Assembly: GCA_016892645.1 (NCBI GenBank)
Contig: JAFEMX010000014.1
Span: 1-64,000, forward strand
Length of the DNA: 64,000 bases
Direction of reading: 5' to 3'
From: Micrococcaceae bacterium RIT 802
Lineage (GTDB): Bacteria > Actinomycetota > Actinomycetes > Actinomycetales > Micrococcaceae
Under the pieces are notes generated by a model, which was given only the letters and a program-made list of their open reading frames with translations, ran no database searches and had not been told where the DNA came from. The translations under genes were made by a program, and so were the position numbers. Positions within the stretch are counted from its first letter, which is position 1; each line of letters starts with the position of its first letter. Shown one piece after another: positions 34,568 through 42,924 of the stretch.

Positions 34568-34586
34568 TAAGGTTAGCCTAACAAGA
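34568..34586. promoter_or_regulatory. Orphan DtxR/IdeR-type iron box
   Basis: TAAGGTTAGCCTAACAAGA contains the near-perfect palindromic core AGGTTAGCCTAAC of the DtxR/IdeR consensus and is a better match than the box before the importer. It lies upstream of the leftward SDR gene (110 bases) and downstream of the leftward metallo-hydrolase. No iron-related gene starts beside it on either strand; the SIP fusion begins about one kilobase to the right. Confidence 0.65.
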
Positions 34587-34708
34587 CAGTATTCTTCCGG
34601 GTCGTCCCCGGCGCCAACCGTGAGGGGAGACCAGTGTGGATTCCAGATGCCATGCCCTCCCCTGCGCGCCGAGTGCGGCGCGGGCCTGACGTGCCGGCCC
34701 CCGCCTCC

Positions 34709-35524
34709 CTAGGCCCGTCCCGTGGCCCCGAACAGGTAGTCCAATTGTGCTGCCACCGAGCGCTCGGCTGCCCCGCGCACCGCCGAGTCGACGTCGGCAT
34801 ACACCACGTCGGTGACCTCGCCGACGGACGGCCGGGCCGCCGTCTTCCCGCCGGTGATCCGGGCGACGGCGTCGCGGACCTGGTCCAAACGCTGCAGACG
34901 ATGGGCCGTGTACTGCTCGACGATGGTGCCCAGATGCGGATGGGCCGGCCCGTGGGCCGGGAGCATCGTGGCCCGGGCGAAGCCGGAGAGGACGTCGAGG
35001 CTGGCCAGGTAGTCGCCGAGGGTTCCGTCCGGGAAATCCAGGATCGTCGTCCCGCGTCCCAACAGGGTGTCGCCGGTCAGGACCGAGCCGTGGTGGCCGT
35101 CTTCGGGCACCAGGAAGCACAACGAGTCCGAGGTGTGCCCCGGAGTGGCGACCACCTGGATCGCCACCCCCGCCGCGGTGAGGACATCGCCGTCGGACAG
35201 CGGCTCGGCGGACCGGCAGTGTTCGGCCAGCGCCGCGCGCACCGGCGCACCGGTCAACTCGTGCAGCCGGTCGATCCCCTCCGTGTGGTCGCCATGGCGG
35301 TGGGTGACGAGGATGAGGTCGACGCGCCCTTGGCTCGCCAAGGCCTGCAGATGGCCCTCGTCTGCGGGGCCCGGGTCCACGACCACGACCGAGTCGGCGT
35401 CCCGCGTGGCACGCAGGAGGTACGAATTGGTTCCGTCCAGTGTCATCGGGCCGGGGTTCGGGGCCGTGATCATGGCTGCGCCATCGGTCACGTGCAGGAG
35501 CGGGGCAGAGGTCGGCTGGATCAT
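34709..35524 (-). CDS. MBL fold metallo-hydrolase
   Basis: This 271-residue enzyme of the metallo-beta-lactamase fold has the zinc motif LVTHRHGDHTEG, a further His in TPGHTSDSLCF, Asp in LTGDTLLGRGTT and His in LPAHGPAHP, so both metal sites are complete. It resembles the LACTB2-like hydrolases, which include RNA endoribonucleases and thioesterases. The start is ATG 35524. The leftward gene is not overlapped; its 5' end faces the ABC-SIP fusion gene across a 98-base divergent gap. Confidence 0.88.
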   Translation of the reverse strand: MIQPTSAPLLHVTDGAAMITAPNPGPMTLDGTNSYLLRATRDADSVVVVDPGPADEGHLQALASQGRVDLILVTHRHGDHTEGIDRLHELTGAPVRAALAEHCRSAEPLSDGDVLTAAGVAIQVVATPGHTSDSLCFLVPEDGHHGSVLTGDTLLGRGTTILDFPDGTLGDYLASLDVLSGFARATMLPAHGPAHPHLGTIVEQYTAHRLQRLDQVRDAVARITGGKTAARPSVGEVTDVVYADVDSAVRGAAERSVAAQLDYLFGATGRA

Positions 35525-35622
35525 GCCGCCAGTCTAGGGCAGCGGCACCGACCCGAACCCGTGAGCCGGCCAGCAGAATCCCGCGCGTGCGCCGCGGCCA
35601 CACACCACCACCGGAGGAACAC

Positions 35623-37461
35623 ATGAACACCCTGAAGGCAGAGCGGCTGCCCCTGGAATTCCCTGCCGGGGCGATCACCATGGTCTTCGGCGCCAACGGC
35701 AGCGGAAAATCGACCTTGTTACGCGATCTGGCGGGGCATCCCCCGGCCGGCTCCGCCGACGTGCCGGCCCTGCTGGCCGAACCCCATCCGGCACTCGACG
35801 GAGCCACCGCGCGGGAATACGTTGCCCTCGGCCGGTCGGCAGAAGGGACCGTCTCGACAGCGTGGACACCGCACGACGACGAGGCGATCGACCGGGTGCT
35901 CGCCGCCACCGGTTGCTCGGGGCTCGTGAACCGCACGGCAACGGCTCTGCCGGCCGATCAGCTCCAGCTGCTCGCGGTGGCCCGGGTCCTGGGCCGGGAG
36001 ACCGGCGTCGTGCTCTTGGATGAGCCGACGAACCACCTGGACGTCGCGCAGCAGCTGCTGGTGCTTGATGCCGTCGCCGATCTGAACCGCCGGCGAGGCA
36101 CCACGGTCATCATGGTGGTGCACGACCTCAATCTGGCCACCCGCTACGCGGACCACCTGGTCGCGCTCGTCGGCGGGACGGTGGCCGCGGCCGGGCGCCC
36201 CTCGGAGGTGTTGACCGCCGAGTTGGTCCAGGACGTGTTCGGGCTGCCGGCGCGGGTCATCACCGACCCCGTCGCCGGTTCGCCGTTGGTCCTGCCGATC
36301 GGCCGCCACCGGGTGCTGCGTCCGGAAGCGGCCGAGGGCGGCGCACGGTTCCGCACCACCCGGCTCGATGACGAAACCCCTGCCGCGCAGGAGGTGCCGA
36401 CGGAGGCGAAGGCCACCACTACCGGGCAGGGAGGCGGAGACACCGCCGTCGTGCCCGAGCCGCGGCGCCCCTCGGTGGAGGTCTGCCCGACCCTGGCGTT
36501 CGGCCTCACGGCAGTGGACGTCCAGGACCTGGGCCCCAGCTTCCGCCGGCTGACGCTGGCCGGGCCGGAACTGGAGCACTTCGGCACCGGCGGCCACCCG
36601 TTGGACCTGCGGATCAAGGTCCTGGTGCCGCCACCCGGCGAGGACGCCGTGGCCCGCATGCGCGGGCTCTTCGCCGACCTGGCCCCCGACGGGACGATCA
36701 GCGACGACGACGCGTCCGGCTGGTACCGCGCCTGGCTGGCCAAGGACCCGTCCGAGCGCGGCTCGATGCGCACCTACACGGTCAGGTCCTTCCGCCCCGC
36801 CGGGCACCCCGGAAACGCCGGACCGGATCCGGAACTTGACCTGGACTTCGTGCTGCATGTGCGCCGGGAGGACGGCGTCCTGGTCGGCGGACCCGCCTCG
36901 GTGTGGGCCGCGGAGGCACAGGTCGGCGACGAGGTCATCATCCTCGGGCCGAACCGTGCCCTGTGCGGCCACGACTACGGCGGCATCGAATTCCGTCCCG
37001 GCCAGGCCCGGCGCATCCTGCTGGCCGGCGACGAGACCGCCGCCCCGGCGATCTGCTCGATCCTGGAGTCGCTACCGCCGGGCATCACCGGCGACGCGTT
37101 CATCGAGGTGCCCTCGGTGGAGGACATCCAGGGGTCGTTCACCCGGTCCGGAGTGGCCGTGCAGTGGCTGCCGCGCGGCATGCAGGCCCCGGGGAACCTG
37201 CTGGAGGCGGCCGTGCGCTCCGCGGTCGCCGTTCCCGGTGCCGGCGCCGTGGACCCGGGCAAGGACTTCGAGGACGTGAACGTCGACGAGGGAATTCTCT
37301 GGGAGACGACGTCGGGATCGGGCCAGCCCTTCTACGCGTGGATCGCCGGCGAGGCCGGGGTCATCAAGTCGATGCGCCGCTACCTGGTGCGCGACGTCGG
37401 CATCGACCGCAAGCAGGTCTCCTTCATGGGGTACTGGCGGACGGGCCGCGCCGAGGGGTAG
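35623..37461 (+). CDS. Fusion of a siderophore-type ABC ATPase with a siderophore-interacting (SIP) reductase
   Basis: This 612-residue protein joins two functions normally encoded apart. Residues 1 to about 240 form a FecE-like ATPase: Walker A GANGSGKST (23-31), Walker B VVLLDEPTNHLD and an H-loop VVHDLNLATRYAD are intact, but the usual signature LSGGQ is replaced by LPADQLQLLAVARV. The domain lacks about 15 N-terminal residues relative to FecE. After a Thr/Gly-rich linker, residues about 290-612 form a SIP-type FAD reductase: flavin motif RTYTVRSFRP at about 383, LLAGDETAAPAICSILESL for NAD(P), and QVSFMGYWRTG at the end. SIP enzymes release iron from ferric siderophores in the cytoplasm. 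AGGAG precedes the ATG. Confidence 0.88.
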   Translation: MNTLKAERLPLEFPAGAITMVFGANGSGKSTLLRDLAGHPPAGSADVPALLAEPHPALDGATAREYVALGRSAEGTVSTAWTPHDDEAIDRVLAATGCSGLVNRTATALPADQLQLLAVARVLGRETGVVLLDEPTNHLDVAQQLLVLDAVADLNRRRGTTVIMVVHDLNLATRYADHLVALVGGTVAAAGRPSEVLTAELVQDVFGLPARVITDPVAGSPLVLPIGRHRVLRPEAAEGGARFRTTRLDDETPAAQEVPTEAKATTTGQGGGDTAVVPEPRRPSVEVCPTLAFGLTAVDVQDLGPSFRRLTLAGPELEHFGTGGHPLDLRIKVLVPPPGEDAVARMRGLFADLAPDGTISDDDASGWYRAWLAKDPSERGSMRTYTVRSFRPAGHPGNAGPDPELDLDFVLHVRREDGVLVGGPASVWAAEAQVGDEVIILGPNRALCGHDYGGIEFRPGQARRILLAGDETAAPAICSILESLPPGITGDAFIEVPSVEDIQGSFTRSGVAVQWLPRGMQAPGNLLEAAVRSAVAVPGAGAVDPGKDFEDVNVDEGILWETTSGSGQPFYAWIAGEAGVIKSMRRYLVRDVGIDRKQVSFMGYWRTGRAEG

Positions 37462-37527
37462 GAGCCGCGCCTGCGCTGGTCCCGCCAACGGTGGCCGGGC
37501 CGGCGCGCGGCGTGCCATGGTGGGGGG

Positions 37528-38034
37528 ATGACACGCCCCACGGTCCGAGCAGCTGGCACCCACGACTGGCAGGACTTGCGGGCGGTGCGTCTGCAGGCCC
37601 TCGCCGATGCCCCGGCGGCTTTCTGCTCCACCCGGGCCCGCGAATCGGCCTTCACGGAAGCCCAATGGCGCCAGCGGGCCACCCAGGGCAACTGGTTCCT
37701 GGCCTGGCCCGCGACACCATCCGGCACTCAGGCCGCGGCGCCCGACGGGGTGGCCAGCGGGATCCTGCGGCCCGGATCCGGCGGGTGCGAACTCGCCGGC
37801 ATGTGGGTGGGGCCGGCGGCGCGCGGATCGGACGTGGCCGGGGAACTCATCGCGGCCGTGGCCGGATGGGCCCGACGATCGGGTGCCGGACGGCTGGACC
37901 TGTGGGTCTTTGCGGACAACCGGAGGGCCCGGACCTTCTACGTGCGGCAGGGCTTCCTCGAAACCGGTGAGACGCAGGAGTTCCCCGAACGCCCCGCGGG
38001 CGTGGAAATCGGCATGACGCTGCCGCTCATCTGA
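37528..38034 (+). CDS. GNAT family N-acetyltransferase
   Basis: This 168-residue acetyltransferase begins RAAGTHDWQDLRAVRLQALADAP and contains the N-terminal motif SAFTEAQWRQRA, the acetyl-CoA region MWVGPAARGSDVAGELIAAV, and LDLWVFADNRRARTFYVRQGF, all typical of the family. The usual R-G-x-G loop is RGSDVA here, which is somewhat divergent. It lies 66 bases after the SIP fusion on the same strand. The substrate is unknown. Confidence 0.85.
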   Translation: MTRPTVRAAGTHDWQDLRAVRLQALADAPAAFCSTRARESAFTEAQWRQRATQGNWFLAWPATPSGTQAAAPDGVASGILRPGSGGCELAGMWVGPAARGSDVAGELIAAVAGWARRSGAGRLDLWVFADNRRARTFYVRQGFLETGETQEFPERPAGVEIGMTLPLI

Positions 38035-38072
38035 CGTCGATCCGGGGCCCACGTCCATCCGGCCCCTCCGGG

Positions 38073-39026
38073 TCAGCTGGAGATCGGGGCGTCCAGGTAC
38101 CGCACCTGCGTGAGTTCCTCGGAGAGCTCCCATAGGCGACGGGCCGCCATCAGATCCCGTGCGCTCGCGGACGATTTTGCGTGGCGGGGCGCCCCGCGCA
38201 ATCCGCCGGGCCCTCCGGGGCCGAAGTACTCGCCGCCACGGGCCGACGGGTCGGTGGCGGCCCGCAGCGTCGAGCGCGCCCCATTCCGCGTCCGGGGCAT
38301 CACGGCGTTGAAGACAAACCGTGCCGGCCGGAGCGAGCGCCGGTCGAACACGTGCCCGAACAGGTCCGTGCCGACCACGCCGGGGTGTGCGGCCACCGCG
38401 ATCGTGTCCCGGCCGGCGGCCTTCAGACGGCGGTCCAGTTCATGGGTGAAGAGCAGGTTGGCCAGCTTCGAGCGGTTGTAGGCCGCGGCGGGGGAGTACC
38501 CGCCGTGCTCGAACATCGGGTTGTCGAAGTCCAGGCTCCCGCCACGGTGGGCCAGGCTCGACAACGTGACGACGCGTGCCCGCGGTGCGGCGCCCAGGGC
38601 GTCCAAGAGCAAACCGGTGAGGGCGAAGTGGCCGAGGTGGTTGGTCCCGAACTGCAACTCGTGGCCGTCGGCCGTGAGCCCGTAGGGCGTCATCATGATG
38701 CCGGCGTTGTTGACGAGCAGGTCGAGTTTCAGGTGGGTCCCCAGGAACTCCGACGCGAAGGAACGGACCGTGGACAAGATGGACAGGTCCACCGGCATGA
38801 CCTCGGCGCGCAGCTCACCGACCGCCTCGAGGACCGCGGGCCGCAGCGCCCGGACCGCGCCGAGGCCTTTCTCCCGGTCGCGGCACGCGAGCACCACGTG
38901 GGCCCCGTGGACGAGCAGTTCGCGGGTCGTGGCCAGGCCGAGCCCGTTGTTGGCGCCGGTCACGATGGCGGTCTTTCCCGTGAGGTCACCGATGTCCTCG
39001 GTGGTCCAAGTGGGGGTGCGGGGCAT
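38073..39026 (-). CDS. SDR family oxidoreductase (retinol-dehydrogenase/WWOX-like)
   Basis: This 317-residue protein has the cofactor motif IVTGANNGLGLAT, NNAG (LLVNNAGIMMTPYG), FGTNHLGHFALT and the catalytic YNRSKLANLLFTHEL, which is the retinol-dehydrogenase-like long SDR pattern. The C-terminus carries the AHPGVVGTDLFGHVF element. The start is ATG 39026. It is 43 bases downstream of the MarR gene on the same strand, so the two may be co-transcribed. Physiological substrate unknown. Confidence 0.87.
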   Translation of the reverse strand: MPRTPTWTTEDIGDLTGKTAIVTGANNGLGLATTRELLVHGAHVVLACRDREKGLGAVRALRPAVLEAVGELRAEVMPVDLSILSTVRSFASEFLGTHLKLDLLVNNAGIMMTPYGLTADGHELQFGTNHLGHFALTGLLLDALGAAPRARVVTLSSLAHRGGSLDFDNPMFEHGGYSPAAAYNRSKLANLLFTHELDRRLKAAGRDTIAVAAHPGVVGTDLFGHVFDRRSLRPARFVFNAVMPRTRNGARSTLRAATDPSARGGEYFGPGGPGGLRGAPRHAKSSASARDLMAARRLWELSEELTQVRYLDAPISS

Positions 39027-39069
39027 GGGCGGCTCTCCTGCCGGAAGGCGGTGGGGTGTGTTCCCCACC

Positions 39070-39615
39070 CTAGACCCGGCGCGGGCCCGGCCAGTGGCCA
39101 TCGGATCCGTCCTCGCCCAGGACGCCCAGGAGCCGGGCCAGCTCGGCGCGTTCGCCGGATTCCAGCCGGGCGAAGTACTCGTTGGCCTGTTCCCGTCGGG
39201 CCCGCTGCACGTCGGAGCGCAGGTCCTGCCCGGCCGCCGTCAACTGGACCAGCACGGCACGGCGGTCGTGCGGATCCGGGAGCCGTTCCACCAGCCCCTT
39301 GGCCTCGAGCTGGTCCACCACCTCGGTGGCCGAGCGCGGGGCGATCCGCAGCTGTTCGGCCAGTGCCTTCAGCCGGAGCACCCCCTCGGGTGAGGCCACC
39401 GCGGCGCGCAGGGCCGCCGTCGTTCCTGCCCCCGCCGCGGGGGCACACGCGTCCCCGTGCCGCGCCAGCGTGTTCAGGGCGCGCCACTGGTGCGGGGTCA
39501 TCTCGAAGGGGGCCAGCTCGTGGGCCCAGCGGCGGCGGAGCCCGCGGAAGGCGGCGTGGAAGAGTTCACCCAGATCGGGTTCGTCGGCGTCGGGATCCGC
39601 ATCGTGGGAGGTCAT
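39070..39615 (-). CDS. MarR family transcriptional regulator
   Basis: This 181-residue regulator has a MarR winged helix: LKALAEQLRIAPRSATEVVDQLEAKGLVERLPDPHDRRA contains the recognition helix and wing. An insertion rich in Ala/Gly lies before it (residues about 55-65). It diverges from the ABC exporter gene across a 101-base gap that holds a palindrome, so it probably represses both genes and responds to a compound exported by the transporter, as many MarR-exporter pairs do. Confidence 0.9.
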   Translation of the reverse strand: MTSHDADPDADEPDLGELFHAAFRGLRRRWAHELAPFEMTPHQWRALNTLARHGDACAPAAGAGTTAALRAAVASPEGVLRLKALAEQLRIAPRSATEVVDQLEAKGLVERLPDPHDRRAVLVQLTAAGQDLRSDVQRARREQANEYFARLESGERAELARLLGVLGEDGSDGHWPGPRRV

Positions 39616-39642
39616 GGCACCAGTGTACCCACTTGCGTGGCA

Positions 39643-39657
39643 ACCACATAATGAGGT
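39643..39657. promoter_or_regulatory. Palindrome between MarR and ABC exporter genes (candidate operator)
   Basis: ACCACATAATGAGGT is close to a perfect inverted repeat (arms ACCxCAT and ATGxGGT around one base). It lies 28 bases upstream of the marR-like start and 60 bases before the exporter start. MarR regulators usually bind such short palindromes in the divergent promoter. Confidence 0.6.
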
Positions 39658-39716
39658 AACCTCTGCATAGTTGGCGCGAAACCCGTGCCACCCCTTCGAC
39701 CCAGGAGGTGGTGCCG

Positions 39717-41606
39717 ATGGCGTCGGCCCCTACACCCACCCCATCCTCCACCACTCCCGCGGCGGGAGCCATGGGCGGCGGTCGGCCCGGCGGACCGGGC
39801 CCGGCGAAAGTCAGCGCCGCCGACCGCGACCAGCTCTCCGGCCACCCCGTGAGCCTGCGCCGCGTCGCCGCCCTGTTCGCTCCGCACAAGGGCATGATCA
39901 CCGTGCTGGTGCTGCTGATCAGCGTCGCCTCGATCGCCGGCCTGGCCCAGCCGTTCCTGATCCGCGCGATCATCGACGACGCCATCCCGCACCAGGACAT
40001 CCCGCTGCTGGGCACCCTGGCCTGCGCCATGGTCGTCATCGCCGCGGTCACCGCGCTGATCGGCGTCGTGCAGACCTGGATGGCCACCGACATGGGCCAA
40101 CGCGTCATGCACACCCTGCGCTCGGGCATGTTCACCCACCTGCAGGCCCAGTCGCTCGCCTTCTTCACCCGCACCCGCGGCGGCGAGGTCCAGTCCCGGC
40201 TGACCAGCGACATCGCCGGCATGCAGTCCGTGGTCACCACCACCGCCACGTCCATCGCCTCGAACCTGACCACCGCCGTCGCCACGGCCATCGCCATGGT
40301 CGCCCTCTCGCCGATGCTCAGCATCCTCTCGCTCATCGTCATCCCGCCCGCGGTGATCCTCAGCCGCCGCGTCGCCCTGATGCGCCGCGACATCACCGCC
40401 GACCGCCAGGCCGAGCTCGCCAACCTCTACACCCAGGTCGAACAGGGCCTCTCCGTCTCCGGGGTGCGCCTGTCCAAGACGCTGGGCACCACCGAGCGCG
40501 ACGCCGAACGCTTCACCGCCAGCTCCCACCGACTCATCGGCCTGGAACTGCGCTCCCAGCTGGCCGGCCGCTGGCGGATGGCCACGATGCAGATCGTCTT
40601 CGCCGCCATCCCCGCGGTCATCTACTTCGCCGGCGGCTTCCCGGCGGCCACGGGCGGCATGACCATCGGCACGATCGTCGCGTTCACCGCCCTGCAGTCG
40701 GCGATCTTCCGCCCGATCATGGGCCTGCTCAACGTCGGGGTCCAGTGGGTGACCGCGATGGCGCTGTTTAGCCGCATCTTCGAATACCTCGACCTCGTCC
40801 CCGAGATCACCCCGCCCGAGCATCCGGTCGCCATCGACCCGGCCGCCGTGCGCGGGGAGTTGCGCTTCGAGGGGGTGGGCTTCTCGTACGACGGCGATGC
40901 CCGGGTCTTGTCGGATATCGATCTGCTGGTGCCTGCAGGGACCGCGACGGCGATCGTCGGGGCCACCGGCTCCGGCAAGTCCACCCTGGGCTCGTTGGTC
41001 CCGCGGCTGCATGACACCACTACTGGCCGGGTCACCATCGACGGGATCGACGTGCGGGACATGGCGCCGCAGGACCTTGCCAAGATCGTGGGCGTCGTCT
41101 CGCAGGAGTCCTACCTGGTGCACGCCTCGATCCGGGAGAACCTGCTCATGGCAGACCCCGACGCCGACGACCAGACGCTATGGTCCGCGCTCGAAGCAGC
41201 GCAGATCGACCAGCTGATCTCGGGCCTGCCACGCGGGTTGGAGACGAAGGTGGGTGCCCGGGGGCACCGGTTCTCCGGCGGCGAGCAGCAGCGCCTCGCC
41301 ATCGCCCGGACCATCCTGCGCAATCCGCGGGTGCTGGTGCTGGACGAGGCGACATCGGCGCTGGACAACACGACCGAGGCCCAGGTCCAGGCCGCCCTGG
41401 ACCGGCTGGCCGAAGGACGGACGACGATCACGATCGCCCACCGGCTCTCCACGGTCGAGCAGGCCGACCAGCTGGTGGTCCTCGATGGCGGACGCACCGT
41501 CGAGCAGGGAACCCCTGCCGCGCTGCGCGCCGGAGACGGGCCCTTTGCCCGGTTGCTGCGCTCCCGCGCACAGGCCGAGGGCCTGCCGCTGGGGATCAAC
41601 CGGTAG
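39717..41606 (+). CDS. ABC exporter, fused membrane and ATPase domains
   Basis: This 629-residue half-transporter exports a lipid, drug or peptide as a dimer. A Pro/Gly-rich N-terminus (about 35 residues) precedes six membrane helices (residues about 50-330) and the ATPase with Walker A GATGSGKST, Q-loop VVSQESYLVHASI, signature FSGGEQQRLAIARTI, Walker B VLVLDEATSALDN and H-loop IAHRLSTV, all complete. ATG 39717 has AGGAGG at 39703-39708; upstream GTGs are alternatives. MarR control is likely. Two later pieces of very similar DNA (46820-46889 and 48712-49499) are damaged relatives of this gene. Confidence 0.93.
   Translation: MASAPTPTPSSTTPAAGAMGGGRPGGPGPAKVSAADRDQLSGHPVSLRRVAALFAPHKGMITVLVLLISVASIAGLAQPFLIRAIIDDAIPHQDIPLLGTLACAMVVIAAVTALIGVVQTWMATDMGQRVMHTLRSGMFTHLQAQSLAFFTRTRGGEVQSRLTSDIAGMQSVVTTTATSIASNLTTAVATAIAMVALSPMLSILSLIVIPPAVILSRRVALMRRDITADRQAELANLYTQVEQGLSVSGVRLSKTLGTTERDAERFTASSHRLIGLELRSQLAGRWRMATMQIVFAAIPAVIYFAGGFPAATGGMTIGTIVAFTALQSAIFRPIMGLLNVGVQWVTAMALFSRIFEYLDLVPEITPPEHPVAIDPAAVRGELRFEGVGFSYDGDARVLSDIDLLVPAGTATAIVGATGSGKSTLGSLVPRLHDTTTGRVTIDGIDVRDMAPQDLAKIVGVVSQESYLVHASIRENLLMADPDADDQTLWSALEAAQIDQLISGLPRGLETKVGARGHRFSGGEQQRLAIARTILRNPRVLVLDEATSALDNTTEAQVQAALDRLAEGRTTITIAHRLSTVEQADQLVVLDGGRTVEQGTPAALRAGDGPFARLLRSRAQAEGLPLGINR
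41537..41606 (+). repeat. 70-bp direct repeat, left copy (3' end of the ABC exporter gene)
   Basis: The last 70 bases of the exporter gene, including its stop, recur at 46820-46889 with about three mismatches. The two copies bracket the hypothetical gene, MHS transporter, M20 peptidase and LysR genes. This is the left copy and remains part of the intact gene. Confidence 0.75.
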
Positions 41607-41696
41607 ATTCGGTCGCATCAACCCCCAGTGGCTGGACCAGGAGGCAGCCGCCGTGCCAGCCTTGGGCATCTGGACGGCGAGCACCGAGGAGCGGCG

Positions 41697-42413
41697 ATGA
41701 GACGACTAGCAGGCAGGCAGTTCAGCGCAGCGGGTGGCCGTGTTTTCGCCGTCGTTTTCAAGGTCTTGAAGCGGGTTCGCCCTGACCGGCCGATCCACCC
41801 GGAAGGTGTGGCCCTGGTGGGGACCCTTAAGCGGTACGGCCACGATTCGGCGTCGGGGATACCCTGGGTCGACTCCCCGGGCATGGAGCACGTCACTGCC
41901 CGGTTCTCCCGATCCCTCGGCCTTCCGGACGCCTGGCCCGACATCCTTGGGCTCGCTGTGCGGATCCCCAACGGGGAAAAACATGCCGACGTTCTGCTTG
42001 CCTCCACTGGTGCTTCCCGGGCAGGCCGATTCATGCTCACACTGCACCGTCGAGCTGCCGCGGCCGTGTTCACAACCATGATGCCCTACAAGGGCGCAGC
42101 CGGGCCGATACTCTTGGCGGCCCGCACCCTTCATGCTCCGACCCGGCTCCCGGCCGCCCCCAGCTCGTTCCGTCGGGCACTTGGGACTCACCAGTGGATT
42201 CTCGGTCTCTACTACGCGCGGCCATGCGATGCCTGGACCCAGTTCGCGACCCTCGCCTTGGAAACCGCGCCCGAACTCGCCGACACCGCCACGCGCTTCG
42301 ACCCGGTCCGGAATCCGCTGTTCGGAACCAGCACCTACGGATGGGCAAGCCGGCTCCGTGAGCCCTCATACGCAACAGCCCGTCGACAGCCACCTTCATC
42401 AGCCGGACGGTGA
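41697..42413 (+). CDS. Conserved protein with weak catalase-fold resemblance
   Basis: This 238-residue protein has the order HPEGVALVGTLKRYG, then EHVTARFSRSLGLPD, then WPDILGLAVRIPNGEKHADVLLAS. That parallels the barrel core of catalase-related proteins (His-x-x-G-x-x-x-x-G-T, then x-R-F-S-x-x-x-G, then D-x-x-G-x-A-x-R), but I see no secure haem tyrosine, so activity is doubtful. The C-terminal FDPVRNPLFGTSTYGWASRLREPSY is a recognisable signature of an uncharacterised actinobacterial family. The ATG at 41697 follows GAGGAGCGG. It sits just inside the left direct repeat, at the edge of the imported-looking block. Confidence 0.68.
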   Translation: MRRLAGRQFSAAGGRVFAVVFKVLKRVRPDRPIHPEGVALVGTLKRYGHDSASGIPWVDSPGMEHVTARFSRSLGLPDAWPDILGLAVRIPNGEKHADVLLASTGASRAGRFMLTLHRRAAAAVFTTMMPYKGAAGPILLAARTLHAPTRLPAAPSSFRRALGTHQWILGLYYARPCDAWTQFATLALETAPELADTATRFDPVRNPLFGTSTYGWASRLREPSYATARRQPPSSAGR

Positions 42414-42924
42414 GCCACACAGCCATTCGGGATGTGGCGGGACGTTTCCGGTGTTGCTTGATCCCTGCCGAGAACGAGGGCGAGGAACTTCAAGCATGTC
42501 CCTGCCGCCGACTGCTGACTGCCACGGCCATAGCTGGGCAGGCGCGAGGGATCTCGGGCCTGCCCGACGCAGCGCAGTTCCCCTGCGACAAGGGCTCAAC
42601 GTCGGTGAGTTAAGTCGCGCAGGGGATCGGCGGACGCCGCGCTTGTTGTCGATACTCCAGCGTTCTTCTTTGGGCTTCGTTTTCTTGATCATGATCAAAA
42701 TGAGGGCAATGGGGCCGTGTCGCCTCGAGCGTTTACGCGTGGTCTGCTCGGCGGGGCACGAACTGTTTGCCGGTTCCTCCGATACCTGGGGCCGGAACAG
42801 CCTCCGAGGGAACCTGCGCTTGCGAGGCATCTTTCCTATGCGGGTTTGTTGTGCCCTGAACCTCCCGGTAATGGCAGAAGAGGTGTGATGCGCTTTCCAT
42901 GACGAGAGGCCGTGTGGCCGAGGT
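42414..42924. other. Gene-free stretch inside the variable region
   Basis: These 511 bases lie between the catalase-like gene and the convergent MHS transporter gene. Base composition falls noticeably toward the right. Open frames exist on both strands but none has a ribosome site, hydrophobic pattern or recognisable motif, so I read this as remnant or spacer DNA at the boundary of the lower-GC block. Confidence 0.4.

Noticed and set aside
34634-35626. Rightward frame just downstream of the orphan iron box
   Set aside because: It starts after a plausible GGGGAG, which was tempting, but the translation is featureless and antisense to a metallo-hydrolase with all zinc ligands.
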